NCBI GenBank assembly: GCA_046541195.1
Contig: JBKHDT010000004.1
Location: 8,636 to 72,635, forward strand
From: JBKHDT01 sp046541195
GTDB lineage: Bacteria; Pseudomonadota; Gammaproteobacteria; Halothiobacillales; Halothiobacillaceae
DNA: 64,000 nt
Direction of reading: 5' to 3'
Shown: positions 37,756 through 46,805 of the stretch, piece after piece
Layout: each line of letters opens with the position of its first letter
Numbering within the stretch: position 1 is the first letter of the stretch
Position numbers and translations under genes: made by a program
The notes under the pieces: model-generated
Databases searched by the model: none
Told to the model about the DNA's origin: nothing
Seen by the model: the letters and a program-made list of their open reading frames with translations, nothing else

Positions 37756-40724
37756 GGTGCTTGTTTCCCGGCGGCTTCCTGGCACTGCTGCTCGTGCCAT
37801 TCGCTGACATTGTTGTGGCTGACGACGGCCCCGAACTCGTGCCCGCCCTGGATCAGCCCGACATTCAGGACGAACCAGCGCCGCTCGTCCGGCGAGTGAC
37901 AGGGATAGACCATGGTGAACATCGGCTGACTGCCCTCGAGCACGGACTTGATGCCGCGCCAGGCGCGCCCGGCGGTCTCCTCGTCGCCGGCCTCGACCGC
38001 CCGGCGACAGGCCTCCAGATAATTTGATCCCGGCCCCGTGGCCACCAGGCGCGCATCACCATTGGCCTTGGCAAAGCGCTTCCAGGCCGCATTGACCATG
38101 CCGATGGTGCCATCCTGTTCCAGTACGGCGATGTGTTCGGGCAGCGCGTCGATGACGGCCTGGAGACGCTCGGCATCCTGGAAGTGCGTAATGTCCACGA
38201 AGGTCGCGACGACGCCCCGGGCGGCACTGGAGGGCACCCGGTAGGACATGACGCGCATCAGGTAGATGCGGCCGTCCTCGGAGAGCAGCTCCTTCTCGAC
38301 CGAGCGCTCGCTTTCCAGGGTGTAGGCGAACTCGTCCATGAGACTGGAATGACGCAGACGGTGGGTGATCTCGTCCAGCGGACGCCCGACATCGCCATCG
38401 CGCAACTTGAAGATCGACACCGCATCGGGACTGTAGCGGGTCAGCCGCAGGTTCTCGTCCATGAACACGGTCGCCACGCCGACAGCCTTGGCCATGGTGT
38501 CCAGATCCACGTTCAGCCGATTGAGCAGGAGTACCTTTTCCTGATATTCGGCGTTGACCGTGTTCAGTTCCTCGTTGACCGATTGCAGTTCTTCGTTGGA
38601 GCTTTGCAGTTCCTCGTTGGCGGCCATCAGTTCCTCGTTGGTGGCCTGCAGTTCCTCGTTGGAGGTTTCCAGCTCCTCGATGGTCGCCTGCAGGCTCTCC
38701 CGGGTGGCTGCCAGCTCGCTCTGAAGCGCCTCGATGCGCGCGGTGGTCTCGGCACTGACATCGATGGACGCCGCGCCGCCATGTTCGTCGGCCTGCCGTT
38801 GCGTGGCGGGACTCTCGAAGCACAGCAGCAAGAATCGCTCTTCCACATTGACGATCACCGGCCGCACGGTCAACCGGACGCTGCGGTTGGCATCCTGCTC
38901 GGACGGCACGGAGATGAAGTCGGACTGGAGCACCTTCCAGTCCTTTGCCGCCTTGAACAGCAAGGCCTGGGCGACGGGAGCCAATGGCTCGGGCAGGATG
39001 CGTCCGACCTGCATGCTGACCGCTCCGGAACGCACCCGGAAAAACGGCTGGACGTCGCCAAACAGGTGCACTGCCTCGTGCGCATCGTTGACCAGGATCG
39101 CCGGGGGGGCGTACTGCCCGAGCAGCACCGCAGTCGCCTCGTCCAGGGCCGGCACCTCCCGGTTGCTGCCGCGACCGCTGCGCTGCCCCTGAACACCCCG
39201 CCGCAGGTCGGGCGGAACATAGCTGCCGGCCTTGCCGGCATTGCCCTCGATCACGAAGGGCAGGCTGGTGGCGTTGCGCCGGTAGATCTTCAGGCGCGGG
39301 TTGAGATCCTCGAAGCCCTTGGACACCCCGCTGATCGATTCGCTCGAGCCAAGAAACAGGAACCCTCCGGGACGGGTGGCGTACTGGAGCCGGTGCAGCG
39401 CCCGGGTCTGCGCCTCGGGCTTGAAGTAGATCAGGGTGTTGCGGCAGGTCACCAGGTCCATCCGGGTGAACGGGGGATCGGTCAGCAGGTTGTGCCGTGC
39501 GAACACGATGCACTGGCGCAACTCCGGCTTGACGGTGTAGCTGGTCCCGGTCTTGTTGAAAAAGCGCTCCAGCCGCTCGGGAGAGAGCTCCGCGGCCGCC
39601 GCCTGGGTGTACTGGCCCGCGCCGGCAAACTCGATGGACTGCTGGTTGACGTCGGTGGCAAAGATCTTGAGCGTGGGCCAGCGGCGTCGGCGGTCGAACT
39701 CCTCCAGAAAGAGCATCGCCAGCGAATAGGCCTCCTCGCCGGTCGAGGTCCCCGCAACCCAGGCCCGGATCATCGCTCCCGAGGCCGATTCGCCCACGAT
39801 CTGCGGGATGACCACGGTGGCCAGTTCGTCAAAGGCCTCGGTATCCCGGAAAAAACTGGTGACCGGGATCAGCAGTTCACGACGCAGCGTGACCAGCTCG
39901 GTCGCATCTTCCTGGAGCAGGGACAGGTAATCCCGGACCGAACCGACCTGCCGGACCTGCATGCGCCTTTCGACCCGCCGCAGAAAAGTGGCAATCTTGT
40001 AATCACGAAAGTCGATCCCGCCGCTTTGCAGCAGCATCTGCATCACGCCGTCCATGGCGTCGTCCTCGACAGGCGGAGGCTCGGCACCATTCACCACCTG
40101 CCGATCGGCGGATGCCGCCGGATTGCGGATATGCCGGACTATCCGCTCCGGCAGCTGATCGGCCGGCAATACCGCGTCAACCACGCCGGTGGACAGCACG
40201 CTTTTGGGCATGCCGTCGAACTTGGCCTGTGCCGGGTCCTGCGCCACCAGAAACCCGCCGGCCGCGTTGATCGCCACCGCCCCCCGCGAACCGTCCGAAC
40301 CGGTACCCGAGAGAATCACGCCGACGCAGCGACTCTCGAACTCCGAAGCCACCGACTTGAAGAAAATGTCGATCGGGAGTGTCAGCCCGTGCGGGCTCTT
40401 GCTGCTCAGGTGCAGTCTGCCGTTTCGCAGGGTCATGATCATGCCGGGCGGGATCAGGTACACGCGGTTGGGCGCCAGGGACATGCCCTCCTGCGCCACG
40501 GAAATTTCCATCTGCGTGTAGCGCGCCAGCAAATCATTCATGATGCTCTTGTGATCCGGCGAGAGGTGCTGGATCACCACGAATGCCGCACCCGTGTCTT
40601 GCGGGCAGTGGCGGAAAAACTGCTCAAGCGCCTCAAGGCCACCGGCCGAAGCGCCGATAGCCACGAGATATCCTTCAAAGGGCACTGATTCGTCAGGACT
40701 TTCTGGCCGGGTTTCGTCGTTCAT
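37752..40724 (-). CDS. CheB-CheR fusion with coiled coil and PAS domains
   Basis: The 990-residue protein joins a CheB methylesterase (about 15-195) to a CheR methyltransferase (about 220-480). The CheB triad motifs are GASAGGLEAL, VIQHLSPDH and SGTGSDGSRG; CheR shows IPVTSFFRD and AGTSTGEEAYSLA. A long Glu/Asn-rich coiled coil (about 660-740; repeats of SNEELQ and VNEELN) and two PAS-type domains follow. CheB and CheR remove and add methyl groups on chemoreceptors. CheB's usual phosphorylated receiver is absent and the PAS domains may regulate instead. It heads a coupled pair with a GGDEF-EAL gene. I choose ATG 40724; ATG 40742 is also possible. Confidence 0.92.
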   Translation of the reverse strand: MNDETRPESPDESVPFEGYLVAIGASAGGLEALEQFFRHCPQDTGAAFVVIQHLSPDHKSIMNDLLARYTQMEISVAQEGMSLAPNRVYLIPPGMIMTLRNGRLHLSSKSPHGLTLPIDIFFKSVASEFESRCVGVILSGTGSDGSRGAVAINAAGGFLVAQDPAQAKFDGMPKSVLSTGVVDAVLPADQLPERIVRHIRNPAASADRQVVNGAEPPPVEDDAMDGVMQMLLQSGGIDFRDYKIATFLRRVERRMQVRQVGSVRDYLSLLQEDATELVTLRRELLIPVTSFFRDTEAFDELATVVIPQIVGESASGAMIRAWVAGTSTGEEAYSLAMLFLEEFDRRRRWPTLKIFATDVNQQSIEFAGAGQYTQAAAAELSPERLERFFNKTGTSYTVKPELRQCIVFARHNLLTDPPFTRMDLVTCRNTLIYFKPEAQTRALHRLQYATRPGGFLFLGSSESISGVSKGFEDLNPRLKIYRRNATSLPFVIEGNAGKAGSYVPPDLRRGVQGQRSGRGSNREVPALDEATAVLLGQYAPPAILVNDAHEAVHLFGDVQPFFRVRSGAVSMQVGRILPEPLAPVAQALLFKAAKDWKVLQSDFISVPSEQDANRSVRLTVRPVIVNVEERFLLLCFESPATQRQADEHGGAASIDVSAETTARIEALQSELAATRESLQATIEELETSNEELQATNEELMAANEELQSSNEELQSVNEELNTVNAEYQEKVLLLNRLNVDLDTMAKAVGVATVFMDENLRLTRYSPDAVSIFKLRDGDVGRPLDEITHRLRHSSLMDEFAYTLESERSVEKELLSEDGRIYLMRVMSYRVPSSAARGVVATFVDITHFQDAERLQAVIDALPEHIAVLEQDGTIGMVNAAWKRFAKANGDARLVATGPGSNYLEACRRAVEAGDEETAGRAWRGIKSVLEGSQPMFTMVYPCHSPDERRWFVLNVGLIQGGHEFGAVVSHNNVSEWHEQQCQEAAGKQAP

Positions 40725-41248
40725 TTCCAAAGTCTCTTGCATGACTATCAGGCGCACCGACTGCTGCCAGGTACACCACCCGGAACCCATTCAGCAGACA
40801 GTCAATCCGGCGATCACCGGCCAAGCGGATCGGCGCAGGGAATCACAGAAAAACCGTTCGATCGCTCACAGTTTACATATGAAGACTCACCAGTACAGCC
40901 CCGGGTGAAGCTCTGCCCGAAGCCATCCACGGCCTCGGGCAGCAGCGCCCGGGCCGGGCTTGGTGATTCAATGACTTGCGCCAGTGCGTGTTGGGGCATG
41001 GAAGGCGCCAACCGGGAATCTCAAGCATTTGCACAGCGATTCGCTGGTCAAGACCGATACCGCAGAGCGCCTGAAATATCGCTTGAGCGAACCCACGCAC
41101 CAAGCCGGATCAGCCACAAGGGGCCCTCGGCCGTTGCGCGAGCGCAACAGCCAAAGACAAATCGGCGCCGGATGCCACGATTTGATGCGTCATCTGCCGG
41201 CGGCATGGGCCGCCAGCGCCAGGCACCGAATCCGTCGTCCACTCAAGC
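40725..41248. other. 524-bp intergenic region before the CheB-CheR gene
   Basis: No gene is credible here: the open frames have no family character and disagree with the neighbouring codon pattern. The region holds copy B of the dispersed element (40911-41047) and a small AT-rich patch around 40868-40882 that may be part of the promoter for the minus-strand CheB-CheR gene. No terminator for the membrane-protein gene ending at 41249 is evident. Confidence 0.5.
40911..41047 (+). repeat. Dispersed intergenic element, copy B
   Basis: Three blocks are shared in order with copy A (56640-56800). The left block is CGAAGCCATCCACGGCCT followed by GGGCAGCAGCGC. The core at 40965-40984 is GATTCAATGACTTGCGCCAG. 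The right block is CGGGAATCTCAAGCATTTGC followed by ACAGCGATTC. The core differs from copy A at one base in 20. Confidence 0.65.
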
Positions 41249-41659
41249 TCAGTCCGGCTCGCCGGCACGGCAACGAAACGACAGGGCCAGCCAGAAAAGC
41301 AGGAACCACAGCAGCGGGATGGCCACCTCGGGATCGGCGAGCACCGGAATCCCGAGGCGCAGGTGCAACCACAGGGCCCCCGCGATCAGGGCGAGCACGA
41401 CCACGCGCAAGACCCAGATCGCCCAGTGCTGCCCTCGCCACAACAGCACCCCGAACACCAGCGGAACCAGCAGCAACAGCCAGCCCAGGAGCACCTGGCC
41501 GGGCAGATCGGGGCGACCAATCAAAAAGGCCGCCGAGAGCACCAGAGCGAGCAGCGGGCCGATCACCATGACCGCCGCGAGCGCACGACAGAGCGTCAGA
41601 CCACCGGACAACCCGTTCAAGCATCTTCCTCCCGTGACAGCTGAAACCGGGTAGTCCAT
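41249..41659 (-). CDS. Small integral membrane protein of unknown function
   Basis: The 136-residue product has four predicted membrane helices, at about 20-46 (LAAVMVIGPLLALVLSAAFL), 53-72, 79-96 and 110-128, with an arginine-rich C-terminus. I do not recognise the family. The ATG at 41659 is preceded by a GGGGA sequence at a suitable distance, and it removes a 35-residue arginine- and proline-rich extension that looks like out-of-gene DNA. It is transcribed in the same direction as comEC, but 367 bp downstream of it, with a probable repeat copy in between, so co-transcription is uncertain. Confidence 0.6.
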   Translation of the reverse strand: MDYPVSAVTGGRCLNGLSGGLTLCRALAAVMVIGPLLALVLSAAFLIGRPDLPGQVLLGWLLLLVPLVFGVLLWRGQHWAIWVLRVVVLALIAGALWLHLRLGIPVLADPEVAIPLLWFLLFWLALSFRCRAGEPD

Positions 41660-41844
41660 GACATTCCCCGGCCAGGCAGGTCTTGAGGGCCGCAGCCAGC
41701 CTCTGCGCGGCAGGCGCGCGTCGGCCGCGAACCGGACACCCCCGTGTGTGCACTTCATCGCCACGTCCGGGGCCTGCCGGACGTGGCGCCATGAAACAGG
41801 AACAGGACCACCTTATTGTCTCGGCATCCCTGGAAACAATGAAC

Positions 41845-42020
41845 ATGCCCTGCACCAAAGCAGATTTTTCCCGCGCAAGCCCAGGATGCCCGAAAACCCC
41901 GGGGCGCAAGTCACCGGATCGCACGGCACGGGCCGGGCCGGACATGAGATCAGCCGTTGCCCAGCCGCACGAGCTCCTGGAAAGCATGCGTGCGCGTTTG
42001 CGTGACGAAGCCGCCCGGGG
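41845..42020 (-). repeat. Dispersed intergenic element, probable copy G
   Basis: On the minus strand CTCATGTCCGGCCC, GCCCGTGCC, GGTGACTTGCGCCC and GGGAAAAATCTG then GTGCAGGG occur in the same order as in the other copies. It matches copy C best (CTCATGCCTGGCCCGTGCC then ATGGCTTGCGCCA). It occupies much of the 367-bp gap between comEC and the small membrane protein, in which no gene is visible. Confidence 0.45.
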
Positions 42021-42026
42021 TGGGTA

Positions 42027-44345
42027 TCAGCGCCCGGCCAGTTCCGGCGCGGCCCACCGGGGTGGCGATGGCCGGTACCGCCAGACCCAGGGATATCCTT
42101 CCAGGCGCGGGCAGGTGGTCCGCCCGTCCGGTTCCAGCAGCAGGGCACCACACCAGGCGGTATCGTACACCAGCACGTCTCGCGCGAGATACCGGGCCAT
42201 GACTCCGGGATCCGGGTGATTCAGCCGATTGAGATAGCCGCTTGACACCCAGCCGATGCGGGGTGCCACGGCGTCGAGGAGTTCGGGGTCCGATGAGGTC
42301 GCCGCGCCATGATGAGGCACCAGCAGCAGTTCGGCGCGAGGCAGCCCGTCAAGCACCAGCAGCCGCTCCGCCAGCCACTCGATATCCCCGGTCAAAAGGG
42401 CCGAAAGCGGCTGTCCCCCGACATGCAGGACGCAGGAACGGTCGTTGTCCTCGCGAACGCGTTCAGCCTGGAAGGTCTGGAAGGTCACACCGTCCCAATG
42501 CCACTGCTGCCCGTCACGACAGGCGACCGAATCGAAGTCATGCGCCCCAGGCTGGCCGGCAATCACTTCCCGGGGCTTCATGGCCCTGATGACCGACTCC
42601 GCTCCGCCGGCATGATCGGCATGCCGGTGGCTGATCAGCAAGGTATCCAGGCGGGAAAGCCCAAGGCCCCGCAGGGCCGGAACCACAAGCCGCTCGCCTG
42701 CGTCCGAGCTGCCGCGCCAGGAAGGCCCGGCGTCGTACAGCAGCGCGTGGTCCCGGGTCTGGACCAGCACGGCCAGGCCTTGTCCCACGTCCAGCGCAAC
42801 CAGCCGAAAGTGGCCCTCGGGCAGGCGATCGCTCGCCGGCCAGAGCAGCGGCAACAGCAAAATGGCACCAAGCCAGCGGGCCGGCCAGCCGACCGGTGCC
42901 AGCAGCCACACCATCCCCATCAAGGCCAGTGCAGCGGCGATTGGACGCACCCCGGACAAGTGCCCGGAAACCGGCCAGTCCGCCAGCCAGCCCAGCAAAG
43001 CCATCAATCCCTGCATGATCTGGGCGGCGGACTCCAGCAGGATCGCCCCGAGCCCTGGCCAGGCGAGGGTCGTCACGGTACCGAGCAGCGTCAGCGGCGT
43101 GACCAGCAGGCTGACCAGCGGTACCGCGACCAGATTGGCCAGCGGCGCGGTCCAGGCGGCACGCTCGAACAGCAGGGCCGTCAGGGGCAGCAGGCCGACG
43201 AACAGCCCCAGCTGCAACCTGACCAGCCCGGACAGCTTGCCCGGCTGCCGGTCCCGCCCGACCAGCATCAGCAGAATGACTGCCACCGCCGCAAAGGACA
43301 GCCAGAAACCGGCATCGAGCAGGGCCAGGGGATCGACTGCCGACACGACCAGTGCGGCAAGTGCCAGCAGGTCCACCGGGCGCCACCGCCGCGCCAGCAG
43401 GATGCCGCTCAGCCCGATGGCCAGCATCAGCACGGCACGCTGCGTCGGGATCGACAGGCCGGCCAGCAGCGCGTAGCCAAATCCGGCGCCCAGTGCCGCC
43501 CAGGCCGCGGCCTGCCCGGCCGGCACCCGCAAGGCCAGCATCGGCAGCCGGGCCCATCCGAAGCGGATGACCAGCGCGGCAAGCCCCGCGACGATCCCGA
43601 CGTGCAGGCCGGAAATCGCCAGCAGGTGATTGGTGCCCGTGGCCAGCAGGTCGTCCCAGTGCGCCGGGGTCATTTCGCTGCGATCACCGATGGCCAGACC
43701 CAGCACCAGCCCGGCTGCCGGATGACCATCCAGGGCCGCGAGAACCCGCTCACGCAGATTGGCCCGCGCACAGTGCAGGCAATGCCAGGGGGCCGCCGCC
43801 AGTCGCTGATTGGCCGCGTCCTCCAGAACATGGCCGGTGGCCGCCACTCGGTGTCGAAACAGCCAGCGCTCGTAGTCGAATCCGGCAGGATTGAGGCGTC
43901 CCGAGGGCGGACGCAGCCGCAGGCGAAGCTGCCAGCGTTCGCCGGGACCGGGCGCCAGATCGCCGTAGTCGTTGAGTCGCAGGCGGGCCCCCGACCGGAG
44001 CGCCCCGCCCTGGCTCTCCAGCACACGCAGCATGAATCGCTGCCCAAACTCGCTGCGTTCCGGCAGGCCCTCCACCACGCCCACGACAAGCAAATCCGAA
44101 CCTGCCAGGGGCGCCCCGAGCCGCTGATCAAGCACCGAAGCCAGGGAAGCCAGCGCCCAGGCCAGGCCCAGCAAGGCCGCGGCCGGCACGCGCCATCCCC
44201 GCAGGCCCGCGAGACAGCCGGCGCAGAGCGCAAGGCCGATCAGCCAGCCCCACCCGACCCAGGCGGCAGGCAGCATCAGCGCCACCCCCGTTCCTCCGAG
44301 CCAGGCCATGCTCCATCGCGCCGGCCACACGGTCAGCGCGCCCAA
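42027..44345 (-). CDS. comEC: ComEC/Rec2 DNA-uptake channel
   Basis: Up to 772 residues. ComEC carries single-stranded DNA across the inner membrane during natural transformation. The protein has N-terminal membrane helices, a soluble OB-like region (about 75-165) and the competence-domain signature HLLAISGLHVGI (near 242), followed by many hydrophobic helices. A C-terminal metallo-beta-lactamase-like domain begins near 515 (LDVGQGLAVLVQ; SHRHADHAGG; LTGDIE; VPHHGAATS). These metal-site motifs are complete, which suggests an active nuclease domain. The longest frame opens with TTG at 44345; an ATG at 44309 is an alternative. It is divergent from gloB across a 90-bp spacer. No other com genes are in view. 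Confidence 0.92.
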   Translation of the reverse strand: MGALTVWPARWSMAWLGGTGVALMLPAAWVGWGWLIGLALCAGCLAGLRGWRVPAAALLGLAWALASLASVLDQRLGAPLAGSDLLVVGVVEGLPERSEFGQRFMLRVLESQGGALRSGARLRLNDYGDLAPGPGERWQLRLRLRPPSGRLNPAGFDYERWLFRHRVAATGHVLEDAANQRLAAAPWHCLHCARANLRERVLAALDGHPAAGLVLGLAIGDRSEMTPAHWDDLLATGTNHLLAISGLHVGIVAGLAALVIRFGWARLPMLALRVPAGQAAAWAALGAGFGYALLAGLSIPTQRAVLMLAIGLSGILLARRWRPVDLLALAALVVSAVDPLALLDAGFWLSFAAVAVILLMLVGRDRQPGKLSGLVRLQLGLFVGLLPLTALLFERAAWTAPLANLVAVPLVSLLVTPLTLLGTVTTLAWPGLGAILLESAAQIMQGLMALLGWLADWPVSGHLSGVRPIAAALALMGMVWLLAPVGWPARWLGAILLLPLLWPASDRLPEGHFRLVALDVGQGLAVLVQTRDHALLYDAGPSWRGSSDAGERLVVPALRGLGLSRLDTLLISHRHADHAGGAESVIRAMKPREVIAGQPGAHDFDSVACRDGQQWHWDGVTFQTFQAERVREDNDRSCVLHVGGQPLSALLTGDIEWLAERLLVLDGLPRAELLLVPHHGAATSSDPELLDAVAPRIGWVSSGYLNRLNHPDPGVMARYLARDVLVYDTAWCGALLLEPDGRTTCPRLEGYPWVWRYRPSPPRWAAPELAGR

Positions 44346-44435
44346 CTGCGGAGCCGGGACAGGCCCAAATCCGCTTTCAATGGAATGACATTGCGCTTAA
44401 GATCAAGGGTTAACCAAGCATTCGTGAGTTTTCCC

Positions 44436-45218
44436 ATGATTGTTCACCGCGTCGAAGCCTTCAGCGACAACTACATCTGGCTGCCGACCGGGGAGGACGG
44501 AACGCGCTGCGCGATCGTCGATCCCGGCGATGCCCAGGCTGTCCTGGCCGCGATCGACCGCCTGGGCCTGATTCCGACGGCCATCCTGCTGACCCATCAT
44601 CACGCGGATCATAGTCAGGGAATCCCGACCCTGCTGGAGCACTTCGACCTGCCGGTACACGGCCCGGCCCGCGAGGCAGACCGCTGGGTGACCGTGCCGC
44701 ACGTCGAGGGGGACCGTTTCGATGTGCCCGGCGTCGGCCGTTTCGAGGTCCTGGACACCCCTGGCCATACCTTGGGCCATGTCAGCTTCTTCAGTCCCGG
44801 CGTGCTGTTCTGCGGGGACACGCTGTTCACCGCGGGCAGCGGTCGACTGTTCGAGGGCACCGCGGCGCAAATGCAGTCCTCGCTGGAAAAGCTCGCCGCC
44901 CTGCCGGAAGATACGCTGGTCTACTGCGGCCACGAGTACACCGAGGACAGCCTGCGCTTCGCGGCTCATGCCGAGCCCGACAACGACGCCACTGCGCGGC
45001 GGGTGTCGGAAGTGCGTGCCGCCCGGGCCCGGGGCGAGGCCACCGTACCCGCCACCATCGCGCTGGAAAAGGCAACCAATCCGTTCCTGCGCGTGCGCGA
45101 CCCGGCGCTGCGGGCGGCCGCGGAACGACATGCCGGGCGTCCTCTGGAAAATGATGCCGACGCACTGGGCGTTATCCGTCGCTGGAAGGATGAATTCGAC
45201 GGGCTGGCGCCGCTATGA
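44436..45218 (+). CDS. gloB: Hydroxyacylglutathione hydrolase (glyoxalase II)
   Basis: This 260-residue cytoplasmic metallo-beta-lactamase-fold enzyme hydrolyses S-lactoylglutathione to lactate and glutathione, the second step of methylglyoxal detoxification. The dinuclear metal motif is THHHADH (residues 51-57), and further ligands lie in TPGHTLGH and FCGDTLF. The C-terminal glutathione-binding part includes YCGHEYT and the late NPFLR and RRWKDEFD. The ATG at 44436 gives the standard start MIVHRVEAFSDNYIW; a much longer upstream frame exists but runs antisense through comEC. Its stop overlaps the mltD start by 4 bp. Confidence 0.96.
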   Translation: MIVHRVEAFSDNYIWLPTGEDGTRCAIVDPGDAQAVLAAIDRLGLIPTAILLTHHHADHSQGIPTLLEHFDLPVHGPAREADRWVTVPHVEGDRFDVPGVGRFEVLDTPGHTLGHVSFFSPGVLFCGDTLFTAGSGRLFEGTAAQMQSSLEKLAALPEDTLVYCGHEYTEDSLRFAAHAEPDNDATARRVSEVRAARARGEATVPATIALEKATNPFLRVRDPALRAAAERHAGRPLENDADALGVIRRWKDEFDGLAPL

Positions 45219-46801
45219 ACCCATCGAGTGCAATTGGCCCCATGCGGTTTTTCAGGTTCCCGGTCGCGGTGACATTCCTGGGACTTTTGCTTGCAGGCTG
45301 CAGCAGCCTGGGAGATCGCCCGGTCCCGGAGTCCGGCACGGACCCGAATCCGGCCGAACAACACTGGGGGGACGGCGGCCGGATCGATTACGGACTGGGC
45401 CCGGACCGCTGGGAACGCCTTCCGGCACTCCATGAACTCGACCCCGATTCGCCCGACGCGCCGGAGGACCTCTGGAGCTACGTCACGGCCCGGTTCTCGC
45501 TCCCCATCCCGGAGAATCCGCGCATCGACCGGGAACTGGAAATGTACGCGGCCAATCCGGAGTACCTGGAGCTCGTCAGCCGCCGCGCCATTCCCTACCT
45601 GCGCCTGATCGTCGAGCAGCTCGAGGACAACGATCTGCCCATGGAACTGGTGCTGCTGCCAATCGTCGAGAGCGCCTACCGGCCCGAAGCACTCTCACGC
45701 AGCCAGGCAGCCGGCATCTGGCAGTTCATTCCCACGACCGGCACCTATCTCGGGCTCGACCAGAACCCCTGGTACGACGGGCGACGCGACATCGTCGCCT
45801 CGACCGACGCGGCCACCCGCTACTTCAATCGCCTGCGCGACATGTTCGAGGATGACTGGGCCGTGGTCGTGGCCGCCTACAACGGCGGCGAAGGGACCCT
45901 CTCTCGCGCAATCGAGGCGAACCGGCGCGCCGGCAAGGCCACGGATTTCTGGAACCTGACGCAGATCAGCAGCGAGACCAGCAAGTACCCGGCGCGGTTC
46001 TTCGCGCTGGTCCGGATCTTCTCGGAACCGGAGCGCTATCAGGTTTCGCTGCCCGAGACGCCCCTCTACCCGGCCGTGGCCCGGATCGACATCGATCAGC
46101 CGCTCCACCTGGGCCGGCTGGCACAGCTGACCGGCGTGGACGAGCACGACCTCTATCGGCTGAACCCGGGCTACAACCGCCAGATCACCGGCCCCGACAG
46201 CCGGGGACTTCTGGTACCGCATCACAAGGCCTACCGATTCACCGACGAGATCCTTGACCAGGCCCACGAGTCCCCGCAGGGCTGGACACATTACCGGGTT
46301 CGCCGGGGTGACAGCCTGGCCGCCATCGCCGCGGTCTTCGGCAGCAGCACCTCGGAGCTGCGCCGGGTCAATCGATTGCAGGACGCGGCGTTGCGCGCCG
46401 GGGACGACCTGCTGGTTCCACGCCGCGGCGCACCGGGAGCAGTGCCCCGTGGCACCGCAAGAACCCATCAGGTCCGCGCCGGGGATTCGCTGTGGTCGAT
46501 CGCCCGCCGTCACGACACCGACATCGACCGGCTGCTTGCGCTGAACGGCATGAACCGTGGGGATACCCTCCGGGTCGGCCAGAAGCTGGTGGTGGGGATC
46601 GATGCCGCACCCGTTCCCGAAACCGCGAATGTCCAGACCGGTTCGACCTACGTGGTCAGAAACGGGGACACCCTCTGGGGCCTCTCCCGGCGCTTCGCCA
46701 TCAGCATCGAGGAACTGCGCCGGCTCAATGCGCTCGGCGCGGATGGCACGCTGCGTCCCGGCCAGGTGCTGCGCGTCGCCCCCGGTGGTCGGGAAGCCTG
46801 A
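45215..46801 (+). CDS. mltD: Membrane-bound lytic transglycosylase D with three LysM domains
   Basis: The 528-residue lipoprotein has a signal ending in the lipobox LLAGC (Cys at about residue 29). The SLT catalytic domain (about 125-260) places the catalytic Glu in VESAYRPEALS, followed by AAGIWQFIPTTGTYLGL and YNGGEGTLSRA. Three LysM peptidoglycan-binding repeats follow at about 353-400 (YRVRRGDSL), 415-460 (HQVRAGDSL) and 477-522 (YVVRNGDTL). It cleaves glycan strands to 1,6-anhydromuramyl products at the outer membrane. The ATG at 45215 overlaps gloB's stop; ATG 45242 would give a shorter signal peptide. The gloB-mltD adjacency is common in gammaproteobacteria. Confidence 0.95.
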   Translation: MNPSSAIGPMRFFRFPVAVTFLGLLLAGCSSLGDRPVPESGTDPNPAEQHWGDGGRIDYGLGPDRWERLPALHELDPDSPDAPEDLWSYVTARFSLPIPENPRIDRELEMYAANPEYLELVSRRAIPYLRLIVEQLEDNDLPMELVLLPIVESAYRPEALSRSQAAGIWQFIPTTGTYLGLDQNPWYDGRRDIVASTDAATRYFNRLRDMFEDDWAVVVAAYNGGEGTLSRAIEANRRAGKATDFWNLTQISSETSKYPARFFALVRIFSEPERYQVSLPETPLYPAVARIDIDQPLHLGRLAQLTGVDEHDLYRLNPGYNRQITGPDSRGLLVPHHKAYRFTDEILDQAHESPQGWTHYRVRRGDSLAAIAAVFGSSTSELRRVNRLQDAALRAGDDLLVPRRGAPGAVPRGTARTHQVRAGDSLWSIARRHDTDIDRLLALNGMNRGDTLRVGQKLVVGIDAAPVPETANVQTGSTYVVRNGDTLWGLSRRFAISIEELRRLNALGADGTLRPGQVLRVAPGGREA

Positions 46802-46805
46802 ACGC

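Noticed and set aside
38540..38720. Repeated Glu/Gln/Asn-rich segment as a DNA repeat or insertion
   Set aside because: It is the long coiled coil of the CheB-CheR-PAS fusion family; such NEELQ-type heptad repeats are normal for these proteins.
41190..41987. Longer minus-strand frame overlapping the small membrane protein
   Set aside because: The alternative frame at 41249-41659 has four clean membrane helices and a ribosome-binding site; the longer frame has an Arg/Gly/Ala-rich composition without structure.
42309..44435. Long open extension in the gloB frame on the plus strand
   Set aside because: It is antisense to comEC, rich in Gln, Pro and Arg, and unrelated to glyoxalase II. High GC keeps such frames open by chance.
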